NCBI GenBank assembly: GCA_937990205.1
Contig: CALKRO010000006.1
Span: 1-10,012 of the forward strand
Source: an uncultured Candidatus Saccharibacteria bacterium
GTDB lineage: Bacteria > Patescibacteriota > Saccharimonadia > Saccharimonadales > Saccharimonadaceae
Length of the DNA stretch: 10,012 nucleotides
Reading direction: 5' to 3'
Under the pieces are notes generated by a model. It did no database searches and was not told the DNA's origin. It saw only the letters and a program-made list of their open reading frames with translations. Of this stretch, positions 6,459-10,012 are shown one piece after another. Both the position numbers and the translations under genes were made by a program. How positions within the stretch are numbered: position 1 is the first letter of the stretch; each line of letters starts with the position of its first letter.

Positions 6459-7025
6459 ATGGACAAAAAAGCTGAATTATTGGCTGAGGCTAGGCAGGTG
6501 TTTGCTGAGAAAGGCTATAAAAAGACGAATATTTCAGATATTACCAAGCGTGCCGGCATGGCTGTTGGCTCCTTTTATAAGTATTATGACTCCAAAGAAG
6601 CTATTTTTTTAGAGGTCTATGTGGCGGAGAATAACCGCATACGTGAGGAAACCATACAGCGCGTGGATTGGCAAGGTGAACCTGAGGCAGTCGTTGAACA
6701 GCTTTTTGCAGTCACTTTTGAGTTGATCTTGCCTAATAAAATTTTGGCGGAGTGGAGCAAGCCGGGTATTTCTCAGATCTTGCATGACTACTATAATCAA
6801 GATGCTGGCCGCGCGGCCAATGTCTTTCACCAGTTTCTGATTCAGACATTCAGCCAGCGCTTGCAGGAGAAGGGCTTTTCTCAAGAGGAAGTCGCCCAAA
6901 TCATGAAGGCTTACGATTTGATCTACTACATTGACATGCATGTGACAGAGCAGGATTTTCCAGGTTATTTTGAGAGTATCGAGACCTTGGTGAAATATTT
7001 TTTAAAGGGAATTTTTGCTAAATAA
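6459..7025 (+). CDS. TetR/AcrR-family transcriptional regulator
   Basis: This 188-residue protein has a classical N-terminal TetR DNA-binding domain. Helix 1 spans about residues 3-19 (ARQVFAEKGYKKTN), and the helix-turn-helix lies at about 25-44 (ISDITKRAGMAVGSFYKYY), followed by SKEAIF (45-50). Residues 55-188 form a helical ligand-binding and dimerisation domain with no motif that reveals the inducer. The start is set by SD AGGAG (6448-6452), 6 nt before the ATG. Operator-like palindromes lie before the gene and again twice after it, over the promoter of the downstream membrane protein/nrdI operon, so the likely role is to repress itself and that operon. In Streptococcus such regulators often respond to lipophilic compounds or membrane stress, but nothing here tells which. 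The protein is intact. Confidence 0.9.
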   Translation: MDKKAELLAEARQVFAEKGYKKTNISDITKRAGMAVGSFYKYYDSKEAIFLEVYVAENNRIREETIQRVDWQGEPEAVVEQLFAVTFELILPNKILAEWSKPGISQILHDYYNQDAGRAANVFHQFLIQTFSQRLQEKGFSQEEVAQIMKAYDLIYYIDMHVTEQDFPGYFESIETLVKYFLKGIFAK

Positions 7026-7051
7026 GAATTTCCTTTTCTTATAAGATAGCA

Positions 7052-7079
7052 TGAATGAATTTATAAGAATATTCATTCA
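7052..7079. promoter_or_regulatory. TetR operator copy 2, between tetR and the membrane protein gene
   Basis: TGAATGAA (7052-7059), 12 bp, TTCATTCA (7072-7079). The arms extend by one more complementary base pair inward (TGAATGAAT/ATTCATTCA). It lies 27 bp after the tetR stop and 76 bp before copy 3. No strong promoter overlaps it, so it may act with copy 3 by cooperative binding or looping. Confidence 0.78.
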
Positions 7080-7131
7080 ATGAAGGGGGGTGGATTTGTG
7101 TGATATAGAGTCTTAGGTGAAAGTGAATTGG

Positions 7132-7171
7132 AAAAAAATTTTTTTGAAAAACTTTGAATGAATATCATAAT
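7132..7171 (+). promoter_or_regulatory. Promoter of the membrane protein/nrdI operon
   Basis: TTGAAA (7144-7149) and CATAAT (7166-7171), 16 bp apart, form a good promoter for the gene at 7203. The -35 is preceded by an A7T7 tract (7132-7145), likely bent DNA or an UP-like element. The spacer and -10 lie within TetR operator copy 3, so bound repressor would block RNA polymerase. Confidence 0.65.
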
Positions 7172-7186
7172 CTATTCATTCAAATA
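7151..7186. promoter_or_regulatory. TetR operator copy 3, over the -10 of the membrane protein promoter
   Basis: The best of the three palindromes: the core TGAATGAA (7155-7162), 12 bp, TTCATTCA (7175-7182) lies inside longer perfect 12-bp arms, TTTGAATGAATA (7153-7164) and TATTCATTCAAA (7173-7184). It covers the -10 CATAAT and ends about 20 bp before the start codon at 7203. Confidence 0.85.
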
Positions 7187-7202
7187 AGAAAGTGAGGAAA
7201 TA

Positions 7203-7550
7203 ATGATGAAACAAGGTGGAATGCTGTTGAGTGGAAGGACTATTTTGGGGCTTTGCCTAGTTGTGATTGGTCTTTTGATCTTTGCTTATGGTGGGGCGGA
7301 ATTTGGCCTTGGCCTAAGTTTGGGCTTCCAGTCTTTTTTGATTGGTGCTCTTATTTGTATCTTGGTTGGATTACTTGTGATACCAGGCGTGGCGGTAGCT
7401 ATCAAGTTGGTGGTTTTGGTCTTGACGGTGATCAGTATCTTGCTCTATATTCACAGTATGCCTGATTTGGAAATTCTCTTACAACTGATAGCGGATGTGG
7501 CTGTTATAGGCTTTGCTGCTTTTCTGGCAGTGCTTCTTTTGAGAAAGTAG
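7203..7550 (+). CDS. Small four-helix membrane protein, unknown function
   Basis: This 115-residue, very hydrophobic protein has about four membrane segments, near residues 12-30, 43-60, 62-83 and 92-112. The loops are short, there is a Gly-rich turn (GGAEFGLGLSLG, 30-41), and a basic end (RK). It has no signal peptidase site, lipobox or catalytic motif, and I do not recognise the family. The start is ATG 7203, with SD GAGG (7194-7197) and a second in-frame ATG directly after it. It is the first gene of an operon with nrdI, 9 nt between stop and next start, under a promoter covered by a TetR-type operator. Membrane proteins under TetR control are often involved in export or envelope stress, but this one is too small and featureless to assign. 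Confidence 0.82.
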   Translation: MMKQGGMLLSGRTILGLCLVVIGLLIFAYGGAEFGLGLSLGFQSFLIGALICILVGLLVIPGVAVAIKLVVLVLTVISILLYIHSMPDLEILLQLIADVAVIGFAAFLAVLLLRK

Positions 7551-7559
7551 GAAGAGGAA

Positions 7560-7907
7560 ATGATTATAGTTTATGATTCAGTTACGGGTGTTGGGAAGCG
7601 ATTTGCAGAATCGCTGGGCTATCCGACACAAAGCATCAAGGAAAAGTTGGAAGAACCCTGTATTCTCATTACGCGAAACGCAGGTGCTGGGAAAATTCCC
7701 TGGTCAAGTAAACGCTTCATCAAGAAACACTCAAGCCTGATTAAAGGTTTTGTCAATAATGGAGATTCGGTTAAGCATGGTCGGACCTTCTGCGGGGCGA
7801 CAGCTTTGATTATCGAAAGATATGGACTGCCGCATATCTGCGATATTGACCGAGGTGGCAAGGAAGCGGACATCAAACTTGTGCAGGAATACTTGGCTAA
7901 ACTCTAA
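7560..7907 (+). CDS. nrdI: NrdI-like flavodoxin, short form
   Basis: This 115-residue protein matches the NrdI flavodoxin family. An N-terminal strand and phosphate loop are present, IIVYDSVTGVGKRF (2-15). CILITRNAGAGKIPWSSKRFI (34-54, listed only as landmarks) covers the next strand and the flavin-edge loop. KGFVNNGDSVKHGRTFCGA (62-80) corresponds to the region with the Gly-rich 70s loop and the conserved Phe-Cys, and IIERYGLPHICDID (84-97) ends the fold. NrdI binds FMN and delivers the oxidant that builds the Mn-tyrosyl cofactor in NrdF of class Ib ribonucleotide reductase. Here no nrdE, nrdF or nrdH is nearby. The usual Asn after TG in the phosphate loop is Val11, so flavin binding may differ. 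SD GGAAGAGGA precedes the ATG. Family call good; role in ribonucleotide reduction is inferred. Confidence 0.82.
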   Translation: MIIVYDSVTGVGKRFAESLGYPTQSIKEKLEEPCILITRNAGAGKIPWSSKRFIKKHSSLIKGFVNNGDSVKHGRTFCGATALIIERYGLPHICDIDRGGKEADIKLVQEYLAKL

Positions 7908-7937
7908 GAGCGATTATTTATATGATAAATCTCTAGG

Positions 7938-7968
7938 AAAGGATGGGTGATAATGACTCATCCTTTTT
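7938..7968 (+). terminator. Rho-independent terminator after nrdI
   Basis: An 11-bp stem with one G-T wobble, AAAGGATGGGT (7938-7948) with ACTCATCCTTT (7956-7966), encloses the 7-nt loop GATAATG and runs into a T-tract (7964-7968). It lies 30 nt after the nrdI stop and closes the TetR-controlled operon, so the beta-galactosidase gene has separate transcription. Confidence 0.88.
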
Positions 7969-8047
7969 ATAGGAATGTTCGATAAAGTTTGTTTTTCTCC
8001 TAATTTTAGGAAAAAAGCTCAAAAGTATAAAAAAGGTTCTTGGCTTA

Positions 8048-8076
8048 TTGAGATAAGCTATCTTGTTTTATAAAAT
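8048..8076 (+). promoter_or_regulatory. Promoter of the beta-galactosidase gene
   Basis: TTGAGA (8048-8053) and TAAAAT (8071-8076) are spaced by 17 bp and predict a start near 8083, about 70 nt before the start codon. A shifted reading, TATAAA at 8069, is possible. The stretch from 7969 to 8047 holds no gene; it contains only a weak AT-rich palindrome (CCTAA-TT-TTAGG, 7999-8010). Confidence 0.6.
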
Positions 8077-8080
8077 AGGA

Positions 8081-8133
8081 GGGAAACGATTATAAAAAGT
8101 AAAGCGTTTCCTCGAAAAATGGAAGCGATTACT
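8081..8133. promoter_or_regulatory. Cluster of cre-like (CcpA-type) operators before bgaA
   Basis: Three AARCGNTT cores lie within 53 bp at and just after the predicted start of transcription. GGAAACG (8082-8088) and its inverted copy CGTTTCC (8105-8111) form an imperfect long palindrome. TGGAAGCGATTACT (8120-8133) matches 12 of 14 positions of the cre consensus TGWAARCGYTWNCW and directly repeats the first site. Position downstream of the -10 fits catabolite repression by CcpA or control by a LacI-family sugar regulator. Confidence 0.65.
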
Positions 8134-8153
8134 AAAAAAAGAAGGATGATCCT

Positions 8154-10012
8154 ATGGGAAAGGATCATTGGAATCGAAAGAGAGTTTATAGCATAAGAAA
8201 GTTTTCTATTGGTGTTTGCTCGATAGTTATTGGTACTTGCTTCCTCTTATTTGGAGCAGGTGTGGCAGGAGCAACTCCAGTTTATGCCGAGGAAACAACG
8301 GTGCTGGTTGCTGCAGAAAAGCCCGTTGAGGAAAAGCCCATTGAGGAAGAAGTGATCCAAATGATCGAAGATAGAAAAGTGAATTTTAATCAGAATTGGC
8401 ACTTTAAATTAAACGCTAATGCTAAGGAAGCTGTTCAAGCTGAGACGGATGTCACATCGTGGAAAAAGTTAGACCTGCCCCATGACTGGAGTATCCACTT
8501 TGATTTTGACCATGAATCACCAGCACAAAACGAAGGTGGCCAGCTCAATGGTGGAGATGCTTGGTATCGTAAGCCTCTGAAATTAGATGAAAAAGACCTT
8601 GATAAAAATGTTCGTCTCACATTTGATGGTGTCTACATGGATTCGCAAGTCTTTGTCAATGGCCAGCTGGTCGGGCATTATCCAAATGGCTACAATCAAT
8701 TTTCATACGATATTACTCAATACCTCCACAAAGATGGTCGGGAAAATGTCATCGCTGTGCACGTTGTCAACAAGCAACCAAGCAGCCGTTGGTATTCAGG
8801 GAGCGGGATCTACCGTGATGTGAGTTTGCAAGTGACGGATAAGGTTCATCTTGAGAAAAATGGTACAACTATCCTAACGCCAGAACTTGAGAAGCAACAA
8901 GACGGTAAGGTTGCAACTCATGTGACGAGTAAGGTTGTCAATACAGACGATAAAGACCATGAAATCATAGCGGAGTATCAGATTGTTAGCCGTGGTGGTG
9001 AGGCAGTCACAGACCTTATTCGTACTGCTAGCCGAAAAATAAAAGCCCACGAAAGCAGTACTATCCAGGCAAGCTTAGAAGTAGAAAAACCGGAATTGTG
9101 GACTGTGTTTAAAGACAAGCCTGCCTTGTACGAGTTGGTGACACGGATTTATCGTGATGGGCAATTGGTCGATGCCAAGAAAGACTTGTTTGGTTACCGT
9201 TACTATAACTGGACTCCAAATGAAGGATTCTCTCTCAATGGTCAGAAGGTCAAGTTCCACGGAGTATCCTTGCACCATGACCACGGGGCTCTAGGAGCAG
9301 AAGAAAACTATAAGGCAGAGTATCGTCGCCTCAAGCAAATGAAGGAAATGGGGGTCAACTCGATTCGTACGACCCACAATCCTGCTAGTGAGCAGACTTT
9401 GCAGATTGCGGCGGAGCTTGGTCTGATGGTCCAAGAAGAGGCTTTTGACACTTGGTATGGAGGCAAGAAGCCTTATGATTACGGTCGTTTCTTTGAAAAA
9501 GATGCGACTCACCCAGAAGCTAAAAAGGGTGAAAAATGGTCTGACTATGACCTGCGGACCATGGTTGAAAGAGGCAAAAATAATCCTGCCATCGTTATGT
9601 GGTCAATCGGAAATGAAATCGGTGAAGCAAACGGAGATGCTCATTCGTTAGCGACGGTTAAACGCTTGGTCAAGGTCATCAAGTCAGTTGATAAGACCCG
9701 CTATGTCACGATGGGAGCTGACAAATTCCGCTTTGGTGATGGTAGTGGTGGTCATGAAAAGATCGCGGATGAACTGGATGCAGTTGGCTTTAACTACTCA
9801 GAAGATAATTACAAAGCCTTACGTGCTAAACATCCAAATTGGTTGATTTATGGTTCTGAAACATCTTCAGCTACTCGTACGCGTGGCAGCTATTTCCATC
9901 CAGAGCAAGAATGGGTTGGAAGCAATCAGTCTTGGCGAAACTATGAACAATCGGACTATGGAAATGATCGAGTTGGCTGGGGTAAAACGGCAACAGCTTC
10001 TTGGACTTTTGA
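8154..10012 (+). CDS. bgaA: Secreted GH2 beta-galactosidase BgaA, N-terminal part (runs off window)
   Basis: 619 codons are present without a stop; the pneumococcal protein is over 2,200 residues, so about a quarter is seen. The start follows SD AAGGA (8142-8146). A YSIRK-type signal peptide is clear: YSIRKFSIG (12-20), a hydrophobic core, and likely cleavage at VYA|EE (after 45). A short acidic linker with an EKPxEE repeat (55-64) leads into the sugar-binding and immunoglobulin-like domains (about 75-370) and the TIM barrel. VNSIRTTHNP (401-410) and WSIGNE (483-488) are GH2 signatures. Glu488 is the predicted acid/base and Glu569 in YGSETSSATRTRG (566-578) the nucleophile. Their 81-residue spacing equals that recalled for pneumococcal BgaA (Glu564, Glu645). 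The enzyme removes terminal beta-1,4 galactose from host N-glycans at the cell surface. The whole N-terminus is about 76 residues shorter than the pneumococcal one, in the linker. Confidence 0.95.
   Translation, partial: MGKDHWNRKRVYSIRKFSIGVCSIVIGTCFLLFGAGVAGATPVYAEETTVLVAAEKPVEEKPIEEEVIQMIEDRKVNFNQNWHFKLNANAKEAVQAETDVTSWKKLDLPHDWSIHFDFDHESPAQNEGGQLNGGDAWYRKPLKLDEKDLDKNVRLTFDGVYMDSQVFVNGQLVGHYPNGYNQFSYDITQYLHKDGRENVIAVHVVNKQPSSRWYSGSGIYRDVSLQVTDKVHLEKNGTTILTPELEKQQDGKVATHVTSKVVNTDDKDHEIIAEYQIVSRGGEAVTDLIRTASRKIKAHESSTIQASLEVEKPELWTVFKDKPALYELVTRIYRDGQLVDAKKDLFGYRYYNWTPNEGFSLNGQKVKFHGVSLHHDHGALGAEENYKAEYRRLKQMKEMGVNSIRTTHNPASEQTLQIAAELGLMVQEEAFDTWYGGKKPYDYGRFFEKDATHPEAKKGEKWSDYDLRTMVERGKNNPAIVMWSIGNEIGEANGDAHSLATVKRLVKVIKSVDKTRYVTMGADKFRFGDGSGGHEKIADELDAVGFNYSEDNYKALRAKHPNWLIYGSETSSATRTRGSYFHPEQEWVGSNQSWRNYEQSDYGNDRVGWGKTATASWTF

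Noticed and set aside
6415-6612. Open frame overlapping the start of tetR
   Set aside because: It begins in the operator and runs out of frame through the TetR DNA-binding domain, with no SD and no recognisable family.
7132-7145. A7T7 tract as a terminator for tetR
   Set aside because: There is no GC-containing stem; the tract abuts a good -35, so curvature or an UP-like element fits better. A weak AT-only hairpin after tetR (7022-7042) also lacks a T-tract.
6416-7182. Repeated TGAATGAA/TTCATTCA arms as terminal inverted repeats of an insertion sequence
   Set aside because: Each copy is a self-contained palindrome with the same 12-bp spacer, one overlaps a promoter, and the genes between are a regulator with no transposase. 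Operators explain the pattern better.
7999-8010. CCTAA-TT-TTAGG palindrome as a second terminator
   Set aside because: The stem is short with a 2-nt loop and is followed by A residues, not T, on the plus strand.
1-10012. CRISPR array, tRNA, rRNA or phage module
   Set aside because: No spaced direct repeats, cloverleaf-like segments or phage proteins were seen on either strand.

Overview
The window looks like a composite of two unrelated bacterial sources that meet near position 6404-6415. The left 6.4 kb resembles a Saccharibacteria (TM7/CPR)-type genome. It is AT-rich and compact, with a standard genetic code, Cys-rich type IV pilin-like proteins carrying the GFTIIEVTL / GDTIIEVTF class of N-terminus, and a DUF1704 metallopeptidase. 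The right 3.6 kb is typical mitis-group Streptococcus: a YSIRK-type secreted beta-galactosidase closely matching the BgaA family, a TetR regulator, a small membrane protein and a short NrdI. Both groups live together in the mouth, where Saccharibacteria are epibionts. The join could therefore be a metagenome assembly chimera, or less likely a real transfer. The taxonomic calls rest on recognition of the proteins and were not searched.

Left part. A consensus promoter (33-61) drives a structured leader with two hairpins, followed by a five-helix membrane protein of unknown function (195-752). A strong hairpin terminator (756-785) separates it from a convergent, cytoplasmic HExxxH metallopeptidase of the DUF1704/MATCAP family (789-2276, minus). 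A 65-bp divergent promoter region then leads to a tightly packed four-gene pilin operon (2342-6403). Its order and features match the minor-pilin set FimU/GspH, PilV/GspI, PilW/GspJ, PilX/GspK, which in other bacteria forms the priming tip complex of type IV pili. The first gene appears to be transcribed from an extended -10 placed so that the mRNA is leaderless. The other three have Shine-Dalgarno sites and overlaps or short gaps. The operon has no terminator before the join.

Right part. A TetR regulator (6459-7025) is followed by a two-gene operon, a four-helix membrane protein and an NrdI-like flavodoxin, which ends at a clear terminator (7938-7968). Three copies of one palindrome, TGAATGAA-N12-TTCATTCA, lie before tetR, after tetR and over the promoter of the membrane protein gene. 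This gives a self-consistent picture of an autoregulated TetR circuit. Further on, a promoter with overlapping CcpA-like (cre) operators precedes the beta-galactosidase gene (8154 onward), which runs off the window after its catalytic residues. No CRISPR array, tRNA, rRNA, insertion sequence or phage gene was seen.
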